Shown piece by piece: positions 1-10,699 of a stretch of 64,000 bases of DNA. Under the pieces are notes generated by a model that was given only the letters and a program-made list of their open reading frames with translations, did no database searches and was not told the DNA's origin. Origin of the DNA: Tiliqua scincoides (lineage: Eukaryota > Chordata > Lepidosauria > Squamata > Scincidae). How positions within the stretch are numbered: position 1 is the stretch's first letter; each line of letters opens with the position of its first letter. Position numbers and translations under genes: made by a program. The stretch spans positions 11,050,848-11,114,847 of the forward strand of contig NC_089821.1 in NCBI RefSeq assembly GCF_035046505.1. The letters are read 5' to 3'.

Positions 1-120
1 GCTCAGAATCAGGCCCCTGGAATGTACTTACTCGGGGCCTCCGTTTTGCTCCTCGCAAGGGTTCCTCGCATGCTGCCTGCAAAACTTAGTGCTTTGTACC
101 CCCCTATAGCTACACCACTG
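1..120. mobile_element. hAT foldback MITE, family A, right half
   Basis: The sequence ends TAGCTACACCACTG at 120, the right terminus of a common element here with ends CAGTGGCGTAGCTA / TAGCTACGCCACTG. The left half lies outside the window. Other copies with 8-bp duplications place the family in the hAT superfamily. Confidence 0.75.
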
Positions 121-177
121 CCGTCCGCTCCCTGGTACCACCATCACCCTTCTTCACTCAAGCGCTTCGCCAGGCTA

Positions 178-612
178 AGAGCCCAATCCTATGCAGGTCT
201 ACTCAGAAGTAAGTCCCATTATAGTCAGTGGAGCTTACTCCCAGAAAAGTGTGGATAGGATTGCAGACTTAAGGCACAGTCCTATGCAGGTCTACCCAGA
301 AGCAAGTCCCATTATGTCCAATAGGTCCTATTCCCAGGTAAGTGTGGATAGGATTGCAGCCTTCAGGCCTATTCAGGTCTACTCAGAAGTAAGTCCCAAT
401 AGGTCTTACTCCCAGGAAAGTGTGCTCAGGATTGCAGCCTGAGAGCCAAAACCTAGGCATGTCTACCTCGAAGTAAGTCCCCTTATAGTTAATGCCGTTT
501 ACTCCCAGGTAAGTGTGGATAGGACTGCAGCCTTAGGCTAGGATCCTCTGCACACTTTCCTGGGAGTAAGCCCTATAGACCATACTGGGACTTGCTTTTG
601 AGTAGGCTGGGC
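178..612. mobile_element. Cluster of five short hairpin MITEs upstream of GREM1
   Basis: Four copies in one orientation (starting about 178, 273, 362 and 444) are followed by one inverted copy (about 536-612). Each is about 80-90 bases with ends GCAATCCTAT / ATAGGATTGC and an inner 13-bp stem AGTAAGTCCCATT / AATGGGGCTTACT. Ends and flanks suggest a PIF/Harbinger-like MITE; this assignment is inferred. Copies at 335-343 and 506-514 contain CAGGTAAGT. Confidence 0.8.
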
Positions 613-696
613 TTGGAGTCCGGCTCCGGGATGGCGCGGTCTCCCTGGCGGCGGCTGCTGGAAGCGCCTTCGGGGGCGTAGTGGGAAGCGCGCCGG

Positions 697-738
697 CCAA
701 TGGGGGGGAGGGCCGCGCTCAGCTGGCTGGCATTTAAA
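697..738 (+). promoter_or_regulatory. GREM1: GREM1 core promoter (CCAAT box and TATA-like box)
   Basis: A CpG-rich block spans roughly 600-930. It holds a CCAAT box at 697-701 and a TATA-like ATTTAAA at 732-738, about 31 bases apart. The start of transcription is inferred near 763, about 25-30 bases below the TATA-like box. It lies directly upstream of a good splice donor at 865, which fits a short non-coding first exon. No transcript evidence is available, so the exact start is an estimate. Confidence 0.6.
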
Positions 739-762
739 CGGGAGGCAGCGCGCCGCGCCGGC

Positions 763-864
763 CATCCGGAGAGCGGTGTCGCGCCTTCCTCCCCCCATGG
801 GCTGCTGGAGCAGAAGCGGCGGGCACCCCGAGGAGTGAAGCCGCGGAGCAGCCCAGCCCAGCAG
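763..864 (+). other. GREM1: GREM1 exon 1, non-coding (predicted)
   Basis: This GC-rich stretch follows the TATA-like box and ends at CAG|GTGAGG, with the intron GT at 865-866. GREM1 in other vertebrates has a short non-coding exon 1 spliced to an exon that begins just before the ATG. Exon 2 here begins one base before the ATG, so this exon would be entirely 5' UTR. The 5' boundary is estimated from the promoter motif; the 3' boundary rests on the donor match. Confidence 0.55.
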
Positions 865-1157
865 GTGAGGGGCCCGAGGGCGGGATCGGGGCCGCTGGGC
901 GCCCCATCGGGGTGGGAAAGAGGCGCTGGGCGCCCTGCTCTGGAGTGGAGCCGTTGAGGTCAGTGGGATTACTCTTTACTCGGTACTGGCTTTAATTCGG
1001 AGTAAATCTCCCTTCCATGGAAGGGGATATTTTCTGCGGGTGAGCCCGGGGCTCATCGGGTATATGCCTGGCCCAAGTCTGAGAGCAGACTGACTGGAGT
1101 AGATCCGGTAGAGTGGATGGGAATACTCTACCAAATAGCTGATACCCCCTTTTTTCG

Positions 1158-1440
1158 GAGTGCCCAATCCTAGGCATATCTCCTCAAAAGTAGTCCCATT
1201 ATAGTCAGTGGGGCTTACTCCCAGGAAAGAGTGAATAGGATTGCAGCCTCAGAGCCCACTCCTATGCGCGTGTACTCAGTAAGTCCTTTTAGCGTCAGTG
1301 GGGCTTACTCCCAGGCAAGACTTGCAGCCTAAGGCTACCTGTGAGTAAGCCCCAGTGACTATAATGGGACTTGCGTCTGAGTAGACACGCATAGGAGTGG
1401 GCTCCCAGGTAAGTGTGGATAGGATTGCAGCCTGAGGTTC
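1158..1440. mobile_element. Three short hairpin MITEs in GREM1 intron 1
   Basis: These copies of the GCAATCCTAT hairpin element start near 1158, 1251 and 1330, the last partly inverted. The last carries a perfect splice-donor consensus CAGGTAAGT at 1406-1414 on the GREM1 sense strand. Confidence 0.8.
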
Positions 1441-1493
1441 CGGAACAGAGTGTATTCCGATGCCAGTTTTTGATCTGGGAAAGAGGATCTGGG

Positions 1494-1703
1494 CAGTGGC
1501 GTAGCTACTTGGGGGCAAAGCTCCAAGTTTTGCAGGGAGCCTCACCGCGGCGTGCAAGCCCCCCCCCTTTGGAGCTGTTCGCCTCCGTTTTACTCCTCCT
1601 GCCTAGAATGGCTCCAAAGGCGGGGGGGGGGGGAGGCTTGCACGCCAGGTTGAGGCTCCCTGCAAAACTTAGCGCCTTGCACCCCCTCTAGCTTACGCCA
1701 CTC
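1494..1703. mobile_element. hAT foldback MITE, family A
   Basis: The ends are CAGTGGCGTAGCTA and TAGCTTACGCCACT, and the two halves are mutually complementary around a G/C-rich core. Flanks GATCTGGG (1486-1493) and GATCTGAG (1704-1711) are a 7/8 target duplication, which supports hAT. Confidence 0.85.
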
Positions 1704-2107
1704 GATCTGAGTTCCTTTACTCGCCATCTCCTGGTAGTACTAAGACCACTCTTGGGCGAAGGTTGCAACCTACACGCTCACCTTCCTCCCCTTGAGTAAT
1801 GTGGGGTAGACTTCTGAATAAAAATGAATAGGATCGCATTGCACAAGTGGCTTTTTTTTGGGGGGGGGTCGTTCTGCACCTGAAATTCTTAAATGCAAAA
1901 CCCCACATGGCTGGAAATGCACGCCTGAAAATAAGCTCCAGTCAGCATGGAAAGCCCTGATGCTGCCAAAGGGAAAGAGGTCCGCGTGCTGTGAGAACCT
2001 CCTGCAAGGATGCGGAGCCTACTAATGGTTGGAGCCTATAGAGCTCTTTAGGGGAGAGCAGCCCTGGGCACCCAGTGGGATGCCCTAGTCCCAAAGTCAG
2101 TGTGCAG

Positions 2108-2412
2108 AGGACTGAGAGCCCAACCCTACGCATATCTACTCAGAAGTAATTCCCGTTATAGTCAATGGGGCTTACTCCCAGGCAAGCGTGGATAGGATCG
2201 CAGCCTGAAAGGACTGAGTTTTCTTCCGATTAAAAGAGCTCAATCAAAAGAGCATGTCTACTCAGAACTAAGTCCCATCAGAGTCAATGGGGCTTGCTCC
2301 CAGGTAAGTGTGGATAGGATTGCAGCCTGAGGTTGCAGTCTTATACTTGCTCTCCTGGGAGTAAGCCTCACTGAACATGGTGGGATTTACTTCTGAGTAG
2401 ACAGGCATAGGA
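2108..2412. mobile_element. Three short hairpin MITEs in GREM1 intron 1
   Basis: Copies start near 2108 and 2245 in one orientation, and an inverted copy lies at about 2331-2412. The second copy holds CAGGTAAGT at 2301-2309. Confidence 0.8.
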
Positions 2413-2624
2413 TGGGGGCTGAAAGTTTGGAGACAATGGCGCTGAGCGGTGCTGCCTCCTAAGATGGGGCTTTGATGCGCCTGCAGTGCGAGGGGACAAC
2501 CGGCCATAAGCCCAGCGTTGGTTAAATGGGGGGGGCGAGGGGGGTCTTCGGTCCGTCTCCCCTCCAGCATTATCAGCGCATAAATTCACACTAATAATGG
2601 GAGATGCGCAAAAGGCACTTTTCG

Positions 2625-3065
2625 AGCCCAGGTCCTATGCGTGTCTACTCGGAAGCAAGTGCCATTATAGTGAATGGGGCTTACTCCCAAGTGTGCCACT
2701 GTTGCAGCCCAATCTTGTACGTGCCTGCTCAGAAGCATAGTGAATGGGGCTTACTCCCAGGTGCGCTGCTTTTAGAACCCAATGCCCCAATCCTATGCAC
2801 GCCTACTCAGAAGCAAGTTCCATTATAGTGAACGGGGCTTACTTCCAAGCATGCCACTTTTAGAGCCCAATCTTATGCACGCCTACTCAGAAGCAAGTTT
2901 CTTTATAGTAAATGGGGCTTACTCCCAGGTAAGAGAGGATAGGCTCGCAATGGGACTTGTTTCTGAGTAGGCACGCATAGGAGTGGGCTCTTATAGCGCA
3001 GTCCTCGGTGTGTCTACTCGGAAGTGCGATCCGTTGTGTTCAGGGGGGCTTACTCCCGGGAAAGT
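2625..3065. mobile_element. Five to six short hairpin MITEs next to a GC-rich block
   Basis: Tandemly placed copies start near 2625, 2700, 2775 and 2850; an inverted piece lies at about 2946-2985 and another copy at 2995-3065. Units share ACTCAGAAGCAAGT and GGGGCTTACTCCCA. A near-perfect donor CAGGTAAGA lies at 2926-2934. Confidence 0.8.
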
Positions 3066-3345
3066 GTCCTGGCCGCCCGCGCCAAGGCTTGTCTTCCTTC
3101 CGAGGGCGCCCGCAGCGCCGGTGGGCCTCCGCGGTCCCGGTGGGGCCGGAGCGGGGCTGCCGCCGGGCGCCGAGAGCTGCGCGCAGAAGATCCGCCTCTC
3201 GCAGACCCGCCCGGCCTCCAGCGGCGCCCGCAGCCCCGGCCGGGGACGGTGCGATGGAGCTGGGCGAGCCAAGCCCTGCCTTCGACGGGCGCAGGGGGCT
3301 CGCTCCGGGGCGATGGGCAGGCAGGTCCCCAGCCCAGTCCCACCC
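3066..3345. promoter_or_regulatory. Second CpG-rich block in GREM1 intron 1
   Basis: About 280 bases are rich in G+C and CpG, 2.2 kb below exon 1, between a hairpin-MITE cluster and a hAT MITE. The stretch is open in several frames, as GC-rich DNA often is, but no protein family was recognised. It could be part of a CpG island, an alternative first exon, or an unusual GC-rich repeat. Confidence 0.4.
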
Positions 3346-3352
3346 ACCAGGG

Positions 3353-3635
3353 CACGGTGGCGTAGCTAGAGGGGGGGCAAAGCACCAAGTTTTGCAGGGA
3401 GCCTCACCACGCCGAGCAAGTGGCCCCTCCTTTTCAGAGCTATTCCAGGCAGAGGGGAGCAAAGCAGGCATGTAGTCTTGGGGCCTGATCCTGAGCTTCA
3501 CTGTGGCGTGCCAGGGGCCCCTCTCCCTCCCCTTTGGAGCCACTCCAGGTGGGGGCGAGCAAAACAGAAGCATTTGTTGCAGGATGAGGCTCCCTGAAAA
3601 ACTTAGTGCTTTGTAGCTCCCCCAGCTATGCGACT
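3353..3635. mobile_element. hAT foldback MITE, family A
   Basis: The left end is GGTGGCGTAGCTAGAGGGGG, and an inner self-complementary body precedes the right end AGCTATGCGACTG. No convincing target duplication was found. A second right-end fragment of the same family follows at about 3680-3726 (GTCTAGCTACACTACTG). Confidence 0.7.
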
Positions 3636-3727
3636 GGATCTCGGTTCCTCTCTAAGGCCACTTGATTTTGCTCTAGCAGGTTCCCTGCAAATCTTAGTGC
3701 TTTACACAAGGTCTAGCTACACTACTG

Positions 3728-4009
3728 CCCAGACATGTCCTTTTTTCCCCAGCCTCATGTCCAGGAAAAGAACTTGAATGCCCTCTTTTTCTCTGTGAGT
3801 AGACCCCTGCAGGCAGTGCAAAGCCATCTTGTAATTAATAAATTAGATGTAATATAGTTTTAAGTTTAAATAACTAATATAGTGTTTAACCACATGAAAT
3901 CAATATACAAGTGTTTTTAGCTTTCATTTTGTCATGTCCTACATTTTTCTTGGATATCCTACATTTTGGGGTGCCTTCTCTTTTGTGGTTATGACATCTG
4001 GTCACCCTG
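3728..4009. mobile_element. hAT MITE, family D (inverted)
   Basis: It ends GACATCTGGTCACCCTG, the reverse complement of the start of the element at 38704-39038 (CAGGGTGACCAGATGTC). The AT-rich middle is similar in both. It sits in GREM1 intron 1. The left edge is approximate. Confidence 0.65.
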
Positions 4010-4474
4010 AGAAGATGTGCAGGTGTGTGTCTCAGAGGAGCTGGACTAGGTGAGGGCCCTGAGCAAGCGGAGCCTCCCTGAAGATCTCTGCCCAGAGTGG
4101 TAGGACTGCAGGGTATTCTCTCCAGGGGCTGGGGTCACTCTGGAGCCATGCCGAATGCATGGTCCAAAACCACCTTGAGAAGGCTTTTTACATTGGAGCA
4201 GATTGGAGTCTTGGGTGCAAGGCTACCTGAAAAAGACTGGAGCTTCTTGGGAGGAACGGATAGTGGAGCTTTGCATCCCCATTTCAATTTCTTTGCTTGA
4301 CTTTTTGGAGGAAAAAGTCAGGCTCATGGCTACTCTGCATGGCTCTAGCTGAACTAGAAAGGAAAGGACTCCTTCCCCCTCTGACCCCAGGATCCAGCTT
4401 TGCTTGTGAGCCTCCTAGTTTTAGTTGGTCCCATGTGCTGTGTGGTTGGAATCAAGACCTGAAATTAATAAATG

Positions 4475-5003
4475 TGCCTGGGGAAGGCTACAGCATTTGG
4501 GCCTCTTCAGCCTAGAAAAGAGGCGTCTGAGGGGGGACCATGATTGAGACATACAAAATTATGCAGGGGATGGACAGAGTGGATAGAGAAATGCTCTTTA
4601 GACTCTCACACAACACCAGAACCAGAGGACATCCATGAAAGTTGCGTGTAGGGAGAGTTAGGACAGACAGAAGAAAATATTTCTTTACTCAGCGTGTGGT
4701 TGGTCTGTGGAACTCCTTGCCACAGGATGTGGTGATGGCATCTGGCCTAGATGCCTTTAAAAGGGGATTGGACAAGTTCCTGGGGGGGAAATCTATTACC
4801 GGTTACAAGCCATAATGGGTATGTGCAACCTCCTGATTTTAGAAATGGGCTATGTCAGATGCAAGGGAGGGCACCAGCATGCAGGTCTCTTGTTGTCTGG
4901 TGTGCTTCCTGGAGCATTTGGTGGGTCACTGTGAGATTCAGGAAGCTGGACCAGATGGGCCTATGGCCTGATCCAGTGAGGCTCTTCTTATGTTCTTATG
5001 GGT
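4475..5003 (+). mobile_element. CR1 LINE, 3' fragment
   Basis: The fragment encodes the degraded end of a CR1 reverse transcriptase (a WNSLPQDVV-type motif near 4710-4740). It ends in the family's 3' sequence GGCCTGATCCAGTGAGGCTC followed by short TTATGTTC-like repeats. It is strongly 5' truncated, as is usual for CR1. Confidence 0.85.
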
Positions 5004-6194
5004 ACCTTAATCAGCATACATAATCAGACAGGTGTGGGTGATCAAGGGCAAATCATCTGATGCAAAACTGGGTTTGTTTTTGTAACCCTGTGGAGGTCTG
5101 AATGATGGAAGCTAAGCTCTTTCCCCGAAGAGCTTCTGGAGTGAAGTATGGAGTATTTACATGCCACTGTACAACAGAGTTGTTTGTCTCTGTTTTGCTC
5201 TGCCACCCCCATCCCGTTGACCTCTCACATGGCTGCTTGTCCAATTTCTCCCCTGGTTTTGGATTGGGACCATTGCTACATAAATAATCTGGCATCATGG
5301 GGCAAAGAGGGAGGCAGGCAAGCTTTCAGATGACGCCACATTTATTCAGGGTGGCAAAATCCCTGTTGAAAACCGGCTCCGGAATGTGTGGGCGGGCAGG
5401 CCAGAAGCCGCCACAACGGCAGATGAGATTCAAAGTAAGTGCAAGATTGGGACAAAAACACAGTTAACTCCACATTTTGGCGATAAGATCAGGCTTGACT
5501 GTAACCACCCAGGAAAAAGATTTTGGGCACAGCAAGAAACTTACTGCTCATCATGTTGCAACAGTGGTAAAGACGTATTCTGGCTTGGGCATCATTAAAA
5601 GGGGTTGACACAAATCTGCACGTGTCTCTCACAGCTTCAGTTTGTCTGGAGGGACAAATGCTGATACTTGAGGGAAGATCCACCCCATGATTAGGCACCG
5701 GGGGTGTCCCTAATCTCTGGGAGGGACTCTCTTCAAGTACAGCATTGTGTGCAAATGCTGAAAGTGTGGCAGGCAGGTGTGTCTGTATGGCTTTGGAAAG
5801 CATCCATGGCATCCTGGCTAAATGCATTCCAGTTATTGACATTCCTGGACATTTGTGTCTGTTCTTTTTGTGTTCCTGAATTTGTGTCCCAATATATATC
5901 TAATATTAAATGTGGTTTTTTTTTAATTTTTAAAAAGCAAAGACAGGGTAGAGTTTAGGCTGGGATAAGAGGCTTAGCATATATAACATGGGGTTTGTTG
6001 GCCAGTTATAGTGGGATGCAAGTGACTGGGATACCAAAAAATTGGGTGTAAATGTCTATGGCCCATTTGTATGGGATACTGGTTTCGATATGTTGCACGT
6101 GCTCAGTCATTTTGGAACATCTGAATTGGGCTCCTGTGATATCACAATGAGAATCCCTGGGAATATGCATTTCTGAATAGGCAGGGGTAGCCTC

Positions 6195-6300
6195 CACATT
6201 TACAGGCAGTAACATAGCTTCAAGGCAGGTGGCACAGGAAGTATTGCAGGTACCACAATGTGCCGTGTAATCAGCCACTCCCACTCACCTCTGGAGCCAT
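6195..6300. repeat. Diverged MITE fragment
   Basis: This resembles the palindromic element at about 26395-26625: both have a tract like CAGGTACCACAATGTGCCGT followed by CCACTCCCACT. The ends are unclear. The partial family A hAT end at 6412-6470 follows it. Confidence 0.35.
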
Positions 6301-6411
6301 TCTGGGTAGTGATGGCAATGAACAACTCTGCCCTCCCTGCAGCTAAGCTACTGCTTGCAGTAGTTGCCAGGGCACAGAAAGTCAGCTTAAACACAGGATC
6401 CTGCCCAACAC

Positions 6412-6470
6412 CAGTGGCGTAGCTAGAGGGGAGGCGGAGCGCCCAGAGCGGGTAAGCGGCCACTGCCCAA
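6412..6470. mobile_element. hAT MITE family A, left-end fragment
   Basis: It starts CAGTGGCGTAGCTAGAGGGG and loses similarity after about 60 bases. Confidence 0.6.
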
Positions 6471-7064
6471 CACCCCTCTCCCTGAAGGTTGTTATACGCC
6501 TGACTGCATCAGCTGTGGTGTCTGCAGTTTGTGATCAAATTACTACTTGCTTTTGAGGCATTTCTGAATATTTGGATGTGGCTGATTTCATATGTAACCA
6601 CCGCAAAAGACACTCACTGTTGTTCTTCAACACGGTAGTGAACAAGGCATATTTCCCTCTCTAAGGGGTGCTTGGAAAAGTCCCATGTGAAGCAATCCTT
6701 AAGTGCCATGTCTCTCTCCCCCCCCCCCCATAGTTAAGTGTGAAATTAATTTCCATGTAAATGCCACTTTATGTGGAAGCCATTCTTGTGGCCTAGAGCT
6801 GCAACAGTGGTTCATATACACTGGAGACAAGATTCCTAGACTACAGAGTGACTCAGCACCTCTCTGTAGGCATTCATTGCTTCTAGTTAGGATGGACCTA
6901 TAGCTCTGTAGTAGATCACTTCCTTTTTCTGCAGAAGTTCCCTGCTTCAATCTGCGTAGGGCTAGGGAGACCCCTTTCTGAAAGCCTAGAGGAGCCCCTG
7001 CCTATCAGCATACGCCATAATGAGCACCATGTCTGGGCTGTATTTCCTACTGTAACTAAGGCTG

Positions 7065-7150
7065 CAAGCCTAACCATACTTTCCTGAGAGTAAGCCTCAT
7101 TGGACAAAATAAGATTTACTTCTGAGTAGACCTGGTTAGGATTGTGCCCT
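7065..7150. mobile_element. Short hairpin MITE (single copy)
   Basis: A diverged copy of the GCAATCCTAT hairpin family with core AGTAAGCCTCATT / AATAAGATTTACT, ending GGTTAGGATTG. Confidence 0.65.
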
Positions 7151-7256
7151 AAGTTTAAGTACTTGTAACTGCAACAATCACATATGCTTTTTAGGCTAAA
7201 ACCATACCTCTCTCATCTCCCTACCTCTGCTGTTTCCTGTGTGTTATTATCTAACT

Positions 7257-7478
7257 CAGCAATTTTTCAACCAGTGTGCCATTCACCATGTGAATGGTGC
7301 ACAAGTGTGTCATAGGAATGTAAGTGATAGTCATTTATTAGTAGGACCATTGGGGGATCTGAGCCCCCCACCTGCAATGTGGTGTGCCTTATCAATTGTC
7401 AAAAAACCAATGACATGCCTTAACAACTTTAGCATCTGCTTAGTGTGCCATGAGATAAAAAAAGGTTCAAAATAGCTG
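7257..7478. mobile_element. hAT MITE with perfect 8-bp target duplication
   Basis: The ends are CAGCAATTTTTCAACC and GGTTCAAAATAGCTG. ATCTAACT occurs directly on both sides (7249-7256 and 7479-7486), the 8-bp duplication of hAT insertion. Confidence 0.8.
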
Positions 7479-7586
7479 ATCTAACTGTAAGCTCCTTTGG
7501 GGCAGAGACCTGTCTTTTCACACTATTTAAAGTACCACATACATTGATGGTGCCATTCAAATACAGTACATGCATAGCTGGAGGGA

Positions 7587-8015
7587 TTGATGGGAAGGAT
7601 AGAGTAGATAGAGAGATGCTCTTTACACTCTCACGTAACACCAGAACCAGGGGACATCTGCAAAAAGTTGAGTGTTGGGAGAGTTAGAAGAGAATATTTC
7701 TTTGTGGTTGGTCTGTGGAACTCCTTGCCACGGGATATGGTGATGGCATCTGGCCTGGATGCCTTTAAAAGGGGATTGGATGAATTTCTGGAAGAAAAAT
7801 CCATTACGGGTTACAAGCCGTAACCCGTGTATGTGTATGTCTAACCTTCTGATTTTAGAAATGGGCTATGTCAGAATGCCAGATGCAAAGAAGGGCACCA
7901 GGATGCAGGTGTCTTGTTGTCTTGTGTACTCCCTGGGGCATTGGTGTGCTACTGTGAGATACAGGAAGCTGGACTAGATGGGCCTATGGCCTGATCCAGT
8001 GGGGGCTCTTCTTAT
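7587..8015 (+). mobile_element. CR1 LINE, 3' fragment
   Basis: Same 3' region as 4475-5003, with CTCCTTGCCACGGGATATGG and the terminal GGCCTGATCCAGTGGGGGCT. It carries small deletions relative to the other copies and lies in GREM1 intron 1. Confidence 0.85.
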
Positions 8016-8469
8016 GGTCAGACTTACTATGAGGCAGCTTCACATGTTCCTATTAGGGAAGAGCCAAGCATTTTGTGCCGTTTGATTCCCAGCTGATTAA
8101 AGGTCATATTTTTAATTGATGCAGATTTAATAAATTTATCAGTCGCAAGAATTTGCACTTGGAGAAAATACTTCTGAAGGAGAAAAACTTTTGTTTTCAG
8201 GTAACTCATGGGTATGACAGAGCACACATTTCGGAAGAAACGTTTACTCCCATGCAAGAAGAGGGAGGTGCCTTTTCCAAGCTAGTGGCTGCCACCTACA
8301 TTGCTTTCTATTTGCTTTTTAACAAAAATTTGCTGCCGTTGTAATCCAGAACATTTTGTAGCCATTCAAAGGTTTTTAAATATTTAGGCTTTACTATGTC
8401 AAACTGTCACAACACTACCCAGAGCTAAAGTAAGTACAGTAAGTACAGCATGCTCCACGTGCGCTTCTC

Positions 8470-8555
8470 ATTTGGTGGGCTGCTGTGACATACAGGAAGC
8501 TGGACTAGATGGGCCTATGGCCTGACCCAGTGGGGCTGTTCTTATGTTCTTATGA
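8470..8555 (+). mobile_element. CR1 LINE, extreme 3' end
   Basis: Only the last 85 bases of the CR1 family remain (GGTGGGCTGCTGTGACATAC to GTTCTTATGTTCTTATG). Confidence 0.8.
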
Positions 8556-8884
8556 GGTTGCATATCATCGCTGCCCTGAATGCCATTGGATGCAGAGGGG
8601 AAGTGGCTGCTTACATGGCGTATTGCAGAGCATGCTGTACTTACTGTATGACCCCTCTCTAACTCACCTAGGGTGCATGCTTTGCATGACCCTTTTGCAT
8701 GGTTCCCTGGGAGTAAGCCACACGAGACTTTCTTCCAAGTGAACATGTATAAGGTTGCACTTCCAGTTATGTTGAAGTCCCACATGACCGCTGTCAATGA
8801 AATGACTTCTCCTTGTTTTAAGTTACTAGCAGATTTCATGAAATATTTTGTAGGCTCCTGTAAAAGAATTTGGTAGCACAGAAT

Positions 8885-9195
8885 GGCATTTTAGAGCACA
8901 GTTCCATGTATGTTTACTCAGAGGTTAGTACCACTGTATGGGTGGCACTCTCAGGAAAGCGTGTAAGGGATTGCAACCTTCATCTCTTGTTAGTAACAAA
9001 ATTCTATAGTATTCATGGTATAACCTAACTTGGTTTCTGCAAACTCGACTTGCACAATGGAATTTACAAGAAAGTATCAACAATTAGAGCCAAAGCTTAG
9101 ACTGCAATCCTATATATACAGTATGTACCTGGGTGTTAGCCCCATTGAAATAAATGGGACGTTTGAATAGGCATGCCTAGGATTGCACTGTTGAA
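8885..9195. mobile_element. Two short hairpin MITE copies
   Basis: Diverged copies at about 8885-8985 and 9098-9195. The second shows CTGCAATCCTAT at its left and AGGATTGCACTG at its right, the family's inverted ends. Confidence 0.65.
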
Positions 9196-9205
9196 TTCCT
9201 AAAAG

Positions 9206-9434
9206 CAGTGGCGTAGCTAGAGGGGGGCATAGCACTAAGTTTTTCAGGGAACCTCATTGTGCTGTGTAAGTGGCCCTTCCACTCCAGACCCACTCTGGTG
9301 GTAGGTGCAAAATGGAGGCGTTAGCCTCTGTCTTGCTCTCCCCTGCCCAAATGGCAATGAAAGGGAGGTGGGGTCACTTGCATGGCACATTCAGGTGCCT
9401 ACAAAACTTGGCATGCCCACTAGCTATGCCACTG
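9206..9434. mobile_element. hAT foldback MITE, family A
   Basis: The ends are CAGTGGCGTAGCTAGAGGGG and CTAGCTATGCCACTG. Flanks CCTAAAAG (9198-9205) and CCTGAAAG (9435-9442) match 7/8. Confidence 0.85.
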
Positions 9435-9439
9435 CCTGA

Positions 9440-10373
9440 AAGTACTGATGTTGGGGAAATGGCATGAAGACAAAATACAGGCCCCCTCTGATGCAAGTCT
9501 CTTTCGAATATCTACTCTGAACACATTTACTGTACTTGGAAGCAAAGCCTATTCATGTAACCTCTGTGGACTCTAATGTTCATGCTGATGGCTTGTTCTT
9601 TGGCCAGAACTGCTTGTGTGCAAGGAATCTAGGACCCTGTGTATCAGCTCACAGCAAACTACCTTTTGGAATCACTAGTAAAATCAACCTTGTGCGTTTT
9701 CACCCTGGAATGGAAACTATGACCACTTGTGTTGGAACTGGTTAGACTTCGGATAAAGCACATTTTCTAGGAAGGGTGCTTCACCACCCCTTTGGCTTGT
9801 CTTATGAAGCCACTGCTCCTTTATGGTAGATGGCAGAGCTGCAAACGACAACAAAAAGCTTAACGGATGCCAAAATAGCTGGAAAAGCTGTCCAAAACCA
9901 GCTTGAGCAGAACGGGTTTTTAAACTAATTTAATTAATAATTAAAACAGACACATTAACAATGTATTTGAGATCAGGGACTAAATATGGAGAAATGTATT
10001 CAGAACAGCAGCAGGGCTGAAGTCTCTGCTTAAGGATGTATAGGGAAGTTTGTGGATTGCTGCTTTTGTTGCTGGCTGCAACTGTGGGCGGTCCATTATC
10101 CAGTCTCTGGTGGTCTGTGGGGAAGCATCTCCTGAGTGAGCACTCCCCATAGACTATTAGAGAGGGTGGAGAATAAACCACCCACTGCCTTAGCTGACCC
10201 TTCACTGCTGACTGTGGGCAGACTGTGTTCTCCAACCTCTGGTGGTCCATAGGGAAGCACTCACTTGGCAAGACACTGGAAGTGATCAATCTTTTTTCCT
10301 GAGCCCACATGGACCACTTCTTAGGGTCTCACAGAAATTCACAGACTATGGATTGGGAGCCAGTGTGCTAAAT
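9440..10373. other. Intron stretch without recognised features
   Basis: Non-repetitive sequence of GREM1 intron 1. No coding exon, RNA gene or known repeat was seen. Confidence 0.5.
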
Positions 10374-10696
10374 CAGTGTTTCTCAACCAGTGGTGCAGGT
10401 ACCACCGACAGTACTTGAGGTAGTGTCTGGTAGTACTTGGAGAAACCCTGCTGCCCGGCAGTGAGACCAAGAACGTGGCGCAACGAACAGTAGTAGGAGG
10501 CTCAGCTCTGTGGGCAGAGCTCCAAAGCATGTTTTTCCATGGTTGCAAAAGCCCTCCCTCCACCCTGAGCCTCTTACTGGTGTTTGTCACATCTCATCTG
10601 GCCTCCCAACCTAGCTGTAACTGGTGATGTCATCACCAGATACTTTCAGTGGTACTTTGAATAGGTATGGTGGACGACAAACACTAAGAAACACTA
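10374..10696. mobile_element. hAT MITE
   Basis: The ends are CAGTGTTTCTCAACCAGTGG and CACTAAGAAACACTA. Flanks TGCTAAAT and CCCTAAAT match 6/8, a decayed target duplication. Confidence 0.7.
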
Positions 10697-10699
10697 CCC

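Noticed and set aside
3040-3573. Long overlapping frames (up to 177 codons) in the GC-rich block
   Set aside because: Several frames on both strands are open at once, which is typical of GC-rich DNA, and the 3' part runs into a hAT MITE.
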